Of a stretch of DNA of 64,000 nt, positions 9,480 through 21,240 are shown in pieces. The stretch is from Amorphophallus konjac (taxonomy: Eukaryota; Streptophyta; Magnoliopsida; Alismatales; Araceae). The translations under genes and the position numbers were made by a program. Under the pieces are notes generated by a model. It was not told the origin of the DNA. It saw nothing but the letters and a program-made list of their open reading frames with translations, and searched no databases. The stretch is from assembly GCA_022559845.1 (NCBI GenBank), contig CM040128.1, positions 80,167,247 through 80,231,246 of the forward strand, in the 5' to 3' direction. The first letter of the stretch is position 1. Each line of letters starts with the position of its first letter.

Positions 9480-12462
9480 TCAACCACGCGTGTCCTAAAG
9501 ATGACTTCCCCCTCCCTCATATTGATGTTTTAATTGACAATACGGCAGGATATGAGACTCTCTCCTTCATGGATGGCTTTTCAGGTTACAATCAGATTCG
9601 CCTGGCTGAGGAGGATCAAGAGAAAACATCGTTCACTACACCGTGGGGAACTTATTGTTATGTGGTCATTCCCTTTGGACTTAAGAATGTTGGAGCCACC
9701 TATCAAAGGGCTATGATGGCAATTTTTCATGATATGATCCACATTTATATCGAGGTGTATGTCGATGACTTGGTAGTAAAATCAAGAACAAGGATTGAGC
9801 ATCCCGGGGTTCTGACTAAAGTCTTGCAAAGAGCACGGGAGTATCAGCTGAAAATGAATCCCAAGAAGTGCGTGTTTGGTGTTTCATTAGGAAAGTTGCT
9901 TGGATTCATTGTAAGTAAGAGGGGTATTGAGATTGATCCCAACAAAGTAAAGGCCATAAGGGAAATGCCTCCTCCCAGGAATTTAAAAGAAGTTCGAGGA
10001 TTGATCAGGAGGTTGCAGTTTATTCGTCGATTTGTCTCCCAGCATTCACAAAGATGTAGGCCGTTCTACGAGCTTACTAAGCCAGGAGTCAAGTTTGTTT
10101 GGGATGACAAATGTCAAGTAGCTTTTGACGGATTGAAGGATTATCTCTCAAATCCTTCTGTCCTGAGGCCGCCAGTTCCAGGCAAACCGCTTGTTCTTTA
10201 CATTTCCGTCCTGGATGACTCTGTAGGCGTTGTCTTAGCCCAAGTTGACGAAGAAGGAAAAGAAAGGGCAGCCTACTATTTGTCAAAGCTTCTCAACCCC
10301 TGTGAGCAGAGGTACTCAGCTATAGAAAAGACTTGTGCTGCTTTAGTCTGGGTAGTTCAGAAACTCAAGTATTATTTCTTGGCTCACGAAGTTCATCTCA
10401 TCGCCCGTATGAATCCAATCAAATTCCTTCTTGAAAAATATGTTCTCACCGACCGATTAGCACAATGGCAAAGCTTCCTCTCTCAATTCGATATTATCTA
10501 TATTCGGCAAAAAGTGATTAAAGGCTATGCCATAGCAGAAAATCTTGCTCATCACCCTCTCCCTAGATTTGACCCTGTTCGCTCGGAGTTTCCAGATGAG
10601 GAACTAATGTCCGTCAATCAATCCGATTCGATGTGGACGTTACATTTTGATGGAGCTTTGAATTTAAAAGAGAAAGGGATTGGCATTGTTCTTCTATCAC
10701 CGGAGGGTATCACTATTCCAATCACCTCTCAGCTTGCATTTCCAGTTACAAATAATATAGCTGAATATGAGGCTCTTCTAGTCGGATTAGAGGCCGCTCA
10801 TCAATTTGGTGTTACCCAATTGCGGATTGTAGGTGATAGTCAGCTCATTCTTCGCCAAGTGCTCACCAAGTGCCGCACGCTCAATCCTAAACTCAAACCC
10901 TATCAAGAATTGACTTCTGCTTATACCAAGCTTTTCACTAAATTAATCTTCGTTCACGTTCCTCGAGAACATAACATTTTAGTTGTTGCTCTCGCTTCTC
11001 TTGCATCTTCCTTGGCTTTCCTTCCCGAAAGGGATTCCCATTCTATCATTGTTCACAAGCGGCTCACTCCAGCTATTAAGGATCCAGCTTTCCTTAGTGT
11101 TAAGGAGGAGGTGCTCAGGAAGGTTAAGCAAGGTGGAATCATAGAGAATAAGGAGGTCATGCTATTGGATTTAGCGAAAGAATTGGACGATGAAGAAAAG
11201 CCGTGGTATTACGAGATTTCTATGTATTGCCAAGATCAATCCTATCCCGAAGAGGCCACGGCTGAAGAAAAGAAAGCCATTCGAAGAGTTGCTAAGCGAT
11301 ACACCCTAGTTGGAGGTGTGCTCTACAGAAGAGGTCTTACCGGAGTTTTATTAAGATGCCTAGATGATGATGAATCTTGGAAGGTCGTGGAAGAGGCACA
11401 TTCTGGAGTGTGTAGTGGTCATGTTAATAGCCAGATGTTAGCTAAGAAGATCCTTAGGCTAGGTTTCTATTGGCCTACTCTAGAAGAGGACTGCTCCATC
11501 TATATTCGAAGGTGTGTTAAGTGCCAACTGCATGCCGATAAAATTCACTCTCCTGCTTCTTCACTCCATCCTATGCCCTCCCCATGGCCTTTCTCCATGT
11601 GGGCTTTCGATATTATTGGACCCCTTGGTGATCTGAACCTCCTCACAAAACCAAAGTCATTTATACTCATGGCCACGGAGTACTTCACCAAGTGGGCGGA
11701 GGCGGAAGCTTACGTGGAGATAAAAGCGTCAACCGTCTGCAAATTTATAATGAAGAACATCGTCACATGGTTTGACGTTCCGAGTACCATCGTCACCGAC
11801 AATGGGCCACAATTCATCTCTCAGGAGCTTCAGGACCTCTGCAACATGTATAACATTGCATTACATCATTCATCTCCTTATTATCCGCAGGGAAATGGCC
11901 AAGCAGAGACAACTAACAACACTTTGATTAAGATTATTAAGAAAATATGTGAGGCTACTAAATTTGCGGATTGGCCAGAAAAATTAGTTGAAGCTCTTTG
12001 GGCCTATCGCACCTCTATTCGTACCCTACTGAGCAGACCCCTTTCGCCCTTACTTATGGAATGGAGGAGGTAGTCCCTTACGATATTCTTATCCCTTCTC
12101 TACGAGTACAATTGGACAAGGAGCTCCCCATTGATGAGCGTCGCGAATCTCTCCTTGCTCAGCTGGAACTCCTAGAAGAGAAGCATCTGGTCGCCGCCGA
12201 ACATGCGCGTATTTATCAAAACAGGCTTTCACATTTTTACCAAAAGTGAGTAATCGAGAGAAAATTCAAAATCGGTTAAATGGTAATTAAAAGAATCTTC
12301 GTAAAACCCGGAGGACCTCGTTCAAAGCTTCAACCTAATTGGGAAGGGCCCTTCGTCATAAAAGATGTTTATCCTAGCAACGCTTACAAATTAATTAATG
12401 CTGAAGGAGAAGAGCTGGCTTACCCCTGGAATGGTCTTTATTTGAAGAAATACTACCCCTAA
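9480..12462 (+). pseudogene. pol: RT, dual RNase H and integrase of element A (Tat pol), decayed at the 3' end
   Basis: The domains in order are: RT with YVDD at 9758-9769; a first RNase H (from LYISVLDDSVG near 10200); a second, archaeal-type RNase H (LHFDGALN near 10640, NNIAEYEALL, VGDSQLILRQV); and integrase with an HHCC finger (HSGVCSGH, then CVKCQ) and a D,D,E core (WAFDIIGPLG, TDNGPQF, NGQAETTNNTL). In the second RNase H the expected final Asp is Val (GTT at 10985-10987; B has LADAL at that place). The frame shifts near 12025, and stops follow at 12247-12249 and near 12275. The integrase C-terminus, rich in basic and aromatic residues, continues to 12462. It once copied and inserted the element but is now inactive in cis. 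Confidence 0.88.
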
Positions 12463-13989
12463 GGAAAAAAATCAGAAAAAAAAAAGAAGAAGAAAAAAAG
12501 AAAAGGAAAAAAATCAAAAATCTTCGCAGATTGGTACAGTACATAGGCCGCAAGCCGGAAAAATCAAAATCCTTAATTCATTCTTCAGTCTTGATGGTTT
12601 AACTTTGGGGTCAACTCCCGTACACACTACACTCTTTACTTTTAAACTCGAGCGGCCCGGAATTCGAAGAAAGTCAGATCCAAACTAAGAGTGTATAAAC
12701 CTTACCTATTCTCTCCTCTTCGACTCACGATAGGGAGTACGAGTCAAGGAATACTGACCAAACATGTCTGCCGCCCTAGTAGGTGGAAGTCAGGGCCCAA
12801 AAGGGATAGAAGCTTAAAGCCCAAGTACAATTAGGTCTCTATCTGTTTAAAGAAAAGGAAAAAAGAAAGTCGAAATAAAGAAAAAGCATGTCAAGAGGGT
12901 AAAGTCCCCGCAGGGAAAACCCTGGTCGTAAGCATGTATAAATAAGAGCAAAAAGAGCAACAAAATTTCCCTAAGCCGAAGATCAAATCCCAACGGGTAT
13001 TAGGACAGGGAAGGAAAGTTTTCCCATTCCCGGAAACCTCCCGCGAGCTTCCTTAACTTATTCTTCTCTTCTCCCTCCATGGTGGGTTATAAGCTCAAAG
13101 CACGGCGAAGACCGACTAAGAAGGATGGGCCGTAAGAGAATATGAGTAAAAGCATAAATATTTAAGCACGTTGACCCTTTGTTAAACCTTTAAAGAAAGA
13201 TTAATGAATTCAAGATGGTGATTGTGTAAGGTTTAAGGCCATGCTGTGTCCAGTCCCATTTAAAGGAAAAATGGTTTTTCTTAAAAATAATGCCCCCCTG
13301 GAAGGCGTCTTTTTCATGATCCGCGACTTCTCTAAGGTCGTCATTTTCAAAAAAAAAAACAAAAAAAACAAAAAAATAAAAATGATCTTTTAAATTCACG
13401 CCTTTTGAAGAGGCGTCATTTAACAAGTTCACGGCTCTGCCTATGTCGTCATTTTTCATGATAAAAATAAAAAAAATATTTTTTCTAAATAAACGCCTTT
13501 CACTTCGGCGTCAATTTCACAATCAGCGCCCGTTTGCGAGGGCGTCATTTTCAAAAAAAAATAAAAAAAATAATAGAAAATCAAGCATGCTGCTCATCTC
13601 ATATGCTTGATTGCATCTTCGTGTGGACATCTTTTATTTTAAAGTTAACATTTGCTTGCTTGCATGTTGCATTTCCTTATATATTTTTATTATCCGCCTT
13701 TATTGATTAGAGGCTTGGCCCCTTGACCCGTCAACAAGGTCAAAGAAGAGACGATCCCTTGCTTATTGAGGAAGGGGCCAAGCCGGATAGATGGATTAAT
13801 CTGTTTATTTAAGTGTGAATTGCAGACATAGGGCAAGAACGAACGAACAAGAACGAAAAAAGAAAGTGGAAGCAAAGGCGAGTACACAAGGTCCACAAGT
13901 GCTCAAAGTAACTCAGGTAACAAAAATTTCAATTTCATACATATACTAATGAATATCTGAGTATAGGTGTGAGACTGGAGGGGTACAAG
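12463..13989 (+). other. 3' untranslated region of element A, no gene
   Basis: An A-rich, G-poor tract follows pol (12463-12530). Next comes sequence alignable by eye with B at 25260-25330 (preserving a CCGGTCGTATGCATG-like block, here near 12925), then the palindrome cluster at 13290-13550. A block near 13700-13830 resembles B near 25930-26045. I see no coding sequence. Confidence 0.6.
13290..13550. repeat. GACGCC/GGCGTC inverted-pair cluster in A's 3' region
   Basis: About six pairs, for instance ACGCC, TTTTGAAGA, GGCGT near 13399 and ACGCC, TTTCACTTC, GGCGT near 13493. Most are followed by CATTTT. They are separated by A-rich filler. Confidence 0.7.
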
Positions 13990-13999
13990 TAAGTCTCTC

Positions 14000-16900
14000 T
14001 CAGCTCTCGCCTCCACCCTCCTCTCTCCTACTCTCGGCCTCACTCTCGTCTTCCCGACGAGGCACTCGTGGAGGGGGCATGGACCCCCGAGAAGTAGCTG
14101 GGGCTCGAGCCTGCTCCTTTGCCTCGCTCCTCTGCCGGAGAGAGGAACCCGCCACGAAGGTGGAGCTGGTGAAGGTGTACCCCGCAGCCCGCGCTCGCTC
14201 CCGGCCTCGCTGAAGCCGCTCCTCGGTCGCCAACAGCCGCTCCTGGGTAACGGATAGCTGGGCCCTCAAAGCCGCAAGCTCCGCACGGTCCGCCTGGTGC
14301 TCCTCGCGCTCCCGGGCACGCTCCCACCGCTCCATCTCGAGGGCGACTCGCAACTCTGCCACGTCCTGGGGCAGCTCCTCTCGCCACCTCAAGGCCCTCT
14401 CGAGCTCCATGGCCCGCTGCTCGCGGATGGCCAACTCCGTCCCGGCTAAAGCAGCCTGGGTAAGCGCCGCCTATAGCGCCGAGGTCTGCAAACATTCAAA
14501 CAAATCATCAGTTCCATATATATAATTCAATAATTCATGAGATAAGCAATAAACAACTGAAACTAAATAACTCACCTGGGTGGCCATCACCTGCTGTCCC
14601 TCCTCGATGCAGGTAAGAGAGGCCCGGAGCTCCTCAGTCTGTAAACACAATTTTTCATGAGCATATCACATAAATAATTGAATAGAAGTTTGAGTGTTTG
14701 AGGCATACCCGTGTGGCGAGGTCGCGCTCTGCCGCCTTGGCCTGTGTCACTGCTCCAACTAACTGCTCCGCTAGTGCAGTCGTCTCTGCACTAGGTCCTC
14801 TCGAGCTGGAGGCCTCTCCCGTCTCTCTCACCGCTGCTCCCTATTGGGCACGCTGCATTCATTGAGATTGTCAGTGGCTAATCATCAATAATTCAGGAAT
14901 TCATTTGCATGTAGATAATTTAAACACTCACCAGGGTCTCAAGGTCTGCCCGCGTGGTAGCCAGCTGGGCCTCTAGGCTGTGGAGGTGGACCTGCAAGTC
15001 CATCGCCACTATGTCCCATGCGTCCTGCATTCATTACATGTTAATCGCATAATAGATATACATAAGCATTTGCATTTAATTTAAAAGAAGAACATGCATA
15101 CGTACCCCCAAGACCCTCATCTGGGGTCGGCCGGCGTAAACCTCCCAGTAGCGTCGGAGGTACTCGGAGCTGTCTACCGCCTGTGAGGAGACTCAGGTCC
15201 CGCCACGCTGCCAGCCAGCATATTAGTCTGAGAACCGGACTCTCCAGTCGATCGCCTTCGTGCGACCGCGTGTCTTCTTGCCTATTCCTCGTGGCTCTCC
15301 AACCTCGACCCACTCCTGGTGTAGGCCGAGGGTCCTCATCACCAGCCTAAGCCGTAACAGCTCAATCTCGTTCAGGCAATGAACCCAAAGCTCATGCCCG
15401 AAGCGAGGTCGGCCCGCTACGACCCACGGCTGGCCCTCGTCAGTCATCCCCTCATAGCGTCTCCACCTCACCTGCATTCACAATCATCCGTCATATCATA
15501 TTCCATAAAATAAAAAAAATTCTTGCATCACATTAAGCATGTGTACCAGTGAGGCGGGGAAGTCGCGGAACTCTCGTCGTAACACTCGCAGCTCGTATGC
15601 GAGTGTGGCTCCAGTCACCACTAGTAGCCAGCACCGTGCTAGAGGAAAAGATCCCCCATCTCCAGGCCGTGAGTCGACACGCCCCATCGGCATGTATAAA
15701 TGGCTCCATATCTGTATCCATGCATTGCATTAGTAAAGCATTCACATATATTTAAGAAAAAGAAAAAAGAAAAAAATGAAAATGCATACCTGAAGAAAAG
15801 GTGAAAAGCCACTGACAGTCGTCTCTCGACCCGTCCCCGTGGACAGGTCGGCCATCAAGTGCGCCAGCAGTGCTGCTCCCCAAGCGTATCTGCCGACGCC
15901 CTCCAGGTCCTCGAGTATCCCTAGAAATCGGCAGTTGATGATGTCGCCCTTCGTGCCGAGCAGCAACCTCCCGAGCATCAGGAATAAGAATCTCCTCAAG
16001 TCTCGATCTACTCTCTCTCTCTCGGCTGGGTCCTGGCAGTAGGCAGTCCTAGCCCCATCTATCAGCCTCTGTGAAAACTGCTCTAGAGACTCCCTAGACC
16101 TCTGCCTAGAGTCACCTAAGCCCATAGCCATGGTAAGGTCGGTGCGGTAGATGGTCCTACACTCGCTAGGCGTCTCGTAGACTGTCTCTAGCCCTAGCAA
16201 TCTCTGCGTCAGCTCGCTATAATCGGGTAGGGTGATCCCGCTCACCGCGTCTCCGTCTACCCTCAACCCGGTGATCCTAGTGACGTCCTCTAGGGTAGGA
16301 ACCATGTGACCCCATGGCATCAGAAATGCCCTGCTAGTTTTATCCCATCTCTCTGTGAGCACCTGGATCAAGGGTAGGTCTGGTCTCACAGGCTCTTTGC
16401 TAAGGAAGGGTCCGAACCCCATAGCATCTACCCTAGCCCTCTGGAACTCGGGGAGTCCGTAATAAGCTGCTCGGACTTGGACCCAGGAGATCCGCGTCCT
16501 CATCAACCCCTGCATGCAACAAAAATAAAATTTTCACTTAAGTTTTCATGTGGATATTCATTTAAGTTCATTTGCTGTTACATTGTTCTCTATTTTAATT
16601 GACGACCTATCCTAGGTCGTGGCTTATTTAATTGATGCACCTCTGAATTGACGACCCACCCTGGGTCGTTGTTTACTTAAATGACGCCCCTGTGGGGAGC
16701 GTTATTTTGAAGGAAATTTCCTAAAATGTGAGGAATTTAAAGTTGACGCCCAGCCCTCGGTCGTCATTTGTTTAAGTACCGCACCTGTGAGGGGCGCTGT
16801 TTAAAAAGCAATTTTTGTCCTAAATTACAATGCTGGAAAATCTTGAATTGACGACCACCCTTGTGGTCGTTGCTTAATGAATTGACGCCCCGGTGGGGGG

Positions 16901-17630
16901 CGTTGTTTTTCTGGGGTTTCAAAGTTATTAACATGGGAAATGAAATAAACAGAGGCACATATGTTTTAAATAAATGAAATGGCATGGAAATTAACAGCAA
17001 GTTGGATAAACATGATAAATTTTAAAATGACGACATGCTGCAAAGCGTGATTTCATGCATCAATCATTTTCAGAAATTAAATTAATTGAATTGACGCCCC
17101 TACTCTGGGCGTTGTTTTAATTAACGACACCCCTGGGGGCGTCATTTGTCTGAGTCACTATTTTTTCCTTAGCCGAGGGCTATGGAAATGGCGAAAAAAA
17201 TGGAAATAAAATGAAAATGAAATTTAAAATTGGGGGTTTAGGGGCCTACCTTGCGTCGTTCGGGCATGATCAGCCCTCCTCGTAGTAGGGGTTGTCTTGG
17301 TTGCCGTGGCCGCCGCGGTTGGCCGGGTCGAAGAACAACCGCCGCCGCCATCGGCGGTTGTTCTCCTTCTCCTTGTTCTTCTTCCCCTCCTTCTTCATCT
17401 CCTTCGTCTTCCTCATCGTCGTCCTCATCTTCGTCATCATCACCATCATCTTCATCTTCTCCATCTTCCCTCTCTTCTTCGTTGAACATTTCCTCTTCTT
17501 CTACACCGTGCTCCGCCGCCGGTGCTTCCTCGGCCGCCACGGGAGGAAGCTCCTCCACGGCGTTCTCATCGCCCAAGTCAACCACATCGGGGGCTGTGAC
17601 CCTTTGACGTTTGAGAGCACCGCCCGCCAT
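14000..17630 (-). pseudogene. Antisense PMD plus coiled-coil gene of element A, eight exons, four stops
   Basis: Read on the minus strand, exons are 17630-17250, 16509-15790, 15711-15547, 15471-15106, 15024-14932, 14852-14709, 14638-14576 and 14485-14000. Each intron begins GT and ends AG, and every exon before the last is a whole number of codons, so all introns are phase 0. Exon 1 encodes a long Glu/Asp tail. Exons 2-4 are a plant mobile domain (TRISWVQVRAAYYGLPEF, SRAFLMPWGHMVPTLEDVTR, then HELWVHCLNEIELLRLRL). Exons 5-8 encode a charged coiled coil. The frame is kept throughout, but stops occur in exon 4 (TAA 15225-15223, TGA 15195-15193), exon 6 (TAG) and exon 8 (TAG). PMD proteins such as Arabidopsis MAIN and MAIL1 act in the nucleus on gene expression and transposon silencing. 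The role here is unknown. Its counterpart in B is at 29059-33812. Confidence 0.85.
16596..17150. repeat. Inverted-pair cluster inside intron 1 of A's PMD gene
   Basis: About nine pairs, several perfect: ACGACCTA/TAGGTCGT (16602-16620, 3-nt loop), ACGACCCA/TGGGTCGT (16651-16669) and ACGACCAC/GTGGTCGT (16851-16870, 4-nt loop). Most are preceded by AATTG and followed by TGTTT or CATTT. Arms and inner bases change together so that pairing is kept. Confidence 0.75.
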
Positions 17631-17775
17631 GGGAACGAGAGGGAGAGAGTAGAGAGAGTAGAGATAGAAAGAGAGAGATGGAGATGGGGGCTTTCAGTTA
17701 GGGTTTGCAGAAGAGAGAGAAAGAAGATGAAGGAAGGAGAAGGAGGAGGGAAAAAGGGGTTTAACGGTCGAAAAG

Positions 17776-18240
17776 AATTGACGCCCTAATGGAAGTCGTC
17801 GTTATATTAATTGACGGTCTGATGAGAGGCGTGGTTTCATGATTTGACGACCCAAGGTTAGGCGTCATTTCCACTTGCATGGGAATTTGTAACCGACGTC
17901 AGGCGCATTAATGGGAAGGTGATTGATGTGATCGATCGTCATTATTACTTTTGAATTTGACGACGTTGCCAACAGGCGTCCGTTTCTTAATACAGGACGT
18001 ACGTGAAGGCGTCATTTATATGAAATTAAGGAATTATTTTGAAAATAGTTGGAAAAATTTAAAGCGATTAACGCCTTGACTTGAGGCGCGAATTGAGAAA
18101 CGCCTATTCCTGAGGGCGTCAATTGTGATTTTGAATTGTTTTTAAGGAATTGATTTAATGAAAACTGATGACATCATCTGAGGCGTTGTTTAATCAATTG
18201 ACGCCATGCATAAAGGCGCTGTTCATAATAGAGAACCCGT
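17776..18240. repeat. Inverted-pair cluster between A's two antisense genes
   Basis: About ten GACG/CGTC pairs lie upstream of the PMD start codon on the minus strand, so they occupy the likely promoter region of that gene. Stretch 18241-18579 has no gene; it runs into the 3' end of the next antisense gene. Confidence 0.65.
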
Positions 18241-18579
18241 AGCTCAGTTTTTTCAGACAGAATTACATGAATTGGGAGATATGATCACATCAACTCATTA
18301 TTTTGGCTCAAATAAGAAGAGAATCTTTATTTCATTAGGGAAAAATCATGGTTACATTTATTGAGCCATCGTAGGCCTTATCTTCCTAAGAGCCAGTACA
18401 TAAGATTTGCATTTGTCTTCTTCTTCTTCTACATGTGTCTTGGACTTTTGGAGTAGTCCAACCTTCCATTGAGCCATTATTGTCTTGATTTCTTCTTGAT
18501 CTCCACTTGAGCATAATTCCCTTCTTTTGAGTGGAGGTAGATGAGAAGGTTCTTCAAAGAGGTGCCGAGGTAGCCCGAG

Positions 18580-19799
18580 CTATGGGAGGCACCGGTGTGC
18601 ATTGTAGAGGACGAAGTCACTCCCGCCAATCAACCGAAGCTCTATGCCAGAAGAAAGCCTTGAGCGAAGTTCTTGGGTTTTGAGGAACCCCGGTGTGTAA
18701 GTAAAACCACTCTTAGGCATCATCTTGAAGTAGTCTCTCCAATCTCCTCTTTTCTTTAGTTTAGGAACCCGATTGATTACTCTCTCACATAAGCCCAAAG
18801 AATCCGTCATGTATCGGAGGGGGCTCTTGGAAAAGATTTTGGAGGCCGCTTGGGTTGCTTGGCAAGGATCAAATTTGAAGTGGAGATCTACCCAACAAGA
18901 TAAAAGAAGCATAGACCCGTAAAGGGGCCGTCCCAATGAAGCCGAGGTAAGCCCGTTGTATAGGTTGGCTAGTACCGCCGGACCTATTCTTTTTCCCTCC
19001 CACATGCTAGCAATGGCACTTAGGTGGTGTTCTTCTAGATGGTCTTCCGTTGAAGGGAAGAGTAGAGCTCCCGCTATGCATATAATGAACCCCTTCATTA
19101 CTCTCTCCAATAAGTCTTCATCTTCTTGGGCCTTGTCCATATTTTTGTACACCCATGAAGCTAGTTTCAAAAGGTTGATTCCTTTATGGGCTTTAATTTG
19201 ATTCACTAAATTTGGACTTTGAATAAGGCTAGTGAGTATGTCATGAGCTTTTATTGGTTTGGTCATGTGAGCCATCTTTGACTCTTCTCCTTGTTTCATT
19301 TTTCTTAGCCCTAGGAGCATCTCTACTTCCTCTAGGAGTATGGTAGCTTCAAATGTGGGAAAGAGGAAAGTATGGGTATGAGGGTGCCATAGTTCTATGA
19401 GAGCTCCAATTTAGGCCCAATCAAGGTGAATATCATTGTAATGGGTAGCATGGGTTACAAGGCCAAGAAGGTGCCACCTAGAGAGAAAAGATTTCATGTC
19501 TAAGGAGAGTTTGGAAAGTAGTAAAGGAAGCCATTTAATCTTCAAAAATCTCCTTGGTCCTGGGACGTTGGGTAATCCTGAAAATAAAGAAAAGAAAAGA
19601 AAGAAGGAAAGAAGAAGAATGTAATCAGAATTTTTGAAAAAGGAAGAAAGGAAGAAAAGAAATGAAAGCTTTTAATAATCAAAATACTTACTTGGTCTTT
19701 GGCAATTCTCCCACTGATATGGCTGGAAACTTCACAGATCTTGGGAAAACTCATCTTAGACTTTTTAGAAAGTCTTTGCATCTGCATCATCTTGTTCAT
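18580..19799 (-). pseudogene. Antisense DUF7745-like gene of element A, disrupted
   Basis: Exon 1 (19799-19692, ATG at 19799) ends at a GTAAGT donor, and exon 2 begins after a CAG at 19577. Exon 2 encodes a helical protein with LIELWHPHTHTFLFPTFEA, a GALLFPSTEDHLEEHHLSAI block, SASLGRPLYGSMLLLSCW and YNAHRC. It aligns by eye along its length with the intact gene of element B at 26513-27730. It resembles the DUF7745 family of plant proteins, which I regard as distantly related to the plant mobile domain; that assignment is from memory. Damage includes a TAA at 19413-19411, and the predicted splice puts exon 2 in the wrong frame. The C-terminal end after YNAHRCLP is shorter than in B. Function unknown. 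Confidence 0.7.
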
Positions 19800-21222
19800 C
19801 TTCCTGGAGTTAGTTCTTCTGCTAGTTCTGTCGGCTCTGATCTTCTTCGGTTCTCTGTCTGCTTGATAGTTTTGATGTGTTTAAAAGGCGAACAGTTGCC
19901 CTTTTTATAATAATGGAACGCTAACAGGAATCACGGTTTGTGTCTGAATAGAACGAGTTGCTGGAAGCTTATTTCCGAGCAGGAAATGAAAACAGTTAAT
20001 TGACGACATGCCCTTTGGCGTCAGTTATTTAATTGACGACATGATAAGAGTCGTCATTTATTTAGCGCCTCCATGGAGGGGGTCACTTGCAGTCCAATTC
20101 CTAACCAAACGCTTATTGTAAATAACGCCCCAATGACCGTCGTCATTTCTTGTTTTGACGCCGCTTCGAAAGGTCATCATTTATTGAGCTCACGATTTGA
20201 ATTGCTTTACAACATTTTGAATTTAAGTGATGTTGTATCTTGATGGAATTATTTATATTAAGCACTTATGATCATATTTTGAGCTGTCCTGAGCTAATAA
20301 TTCTTTTGATGAGCTAATGAGCTTTTAAGTGCAGAAGTGCATGTTATGCAAGTTTAGGGAATGCTCGGATTGTCCTATTGGTAACATCACTTCACTCTTG
20401 TATCTCTCCTGTATGCATTATTACTATATGATATCTACGCTATTATAGCATATCAAGGACCTTGTGGTTCTGATGAACCTAGAATTTGAGTTCCCCTTCA
20501 TAAAAAACAGTGATAATTCTAGGGGAGTCTTGATCACACGGATAGGCCGTTAGGTCATCTAAGGTTTGGGACGATGGTTCCACTTTCTGAGTTGATACGA
20601 GGATAAACGGGCTGTGACTTAGTGTCAGCTTAGAGATCTGGATTCTTGATCAAATCTCGATGGCTTAGCAATATTATCCTTGATTATCTTCTATTTTAGT
20701 TTGTTTTAGTTTTCCTTTTAGCCCAGCATGCATCATGTAGGACTTTGAGCTTAATGATGAAAGTCTTCATGTTACTCCAATAATGAAGGCCACTCACTCT
20801 TAATAGAGCTGACATGAGATATTCCATTCCCAATCAAGTACTTTATTCTCCTTGAAGCCGCTCAAGCTGGTTCCTTGAAAGCATTCATTCGCTGGGGTCT
20901 TTATCTCAATTCATTTTATTTTTCTGCAAATCCACCTTGGTTGTAGCACGTCCACATTGGCTGGTAACCGCTCTCCAATGGTGTCTTTCCTTCCGTGCCC
21001 TCGCGCACATTTTTAGTTCTTTAAGATTAGTCCCTTCGTCCAGCTGATCATTGCTTTCTTGTAATCATCCGGAGTTTTTTCATTCAGAGTTTTGAAAAGA
21101 TTTCCAACGCTTAGTGTCGCAGGCGTGTCACATCACACCTTGGCATCTACTTATCAGTTCGTTCCACTTCATTTTGCTTGTTACACTTTCGCTTCATTCC
21201 GTCTCACTCCCTTGCAAAGCAG
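19800..21222 (+). other. Distal 3' region of element A, no gene
   Basis: A cluster of about five GACG/CGTC inverted pairs lies at 19998-20185. From about 20380 on the sequence is clearly alignable with B at 34310-34404 and 43065-43330, sharing blocks such as GGATAGGCCGTTAGGT and AGCCCAGCATGCATCATG or near copies. This shows A and B share the same 3' untranslated architecture. No coding sequence is seen. Confidence 0.6.
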
Positions 21223-21240
21223 ACGCCAAGGCAGGGCAAC
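21223..21240 (+). other. Polypurine tract of element A
   Basis: GACGCCAAGGCAGGGCAAC lies directly before the 3' LTR and matches B's GACGTCAAGGAGGGGCATC at 43721-43739. It would prime plus-strand synthesis. It is less purine-rich than B's copy. Confidence 0.65.

Noticed and set aside
12648..12670. XhoI/EcoRI-like CTCGAG and GAATTC sites close together, possible vector or adaptor
   Set aside because: Flanks continue element A's 3' region without a break, and no longer vector sequence is recognisable.
17251..17607. Plus-strand Ser-rich ORFs
   Set aside because: They are the complement of the GAA/GAT-rich acidic exon 1 of the antisense PMD gene.
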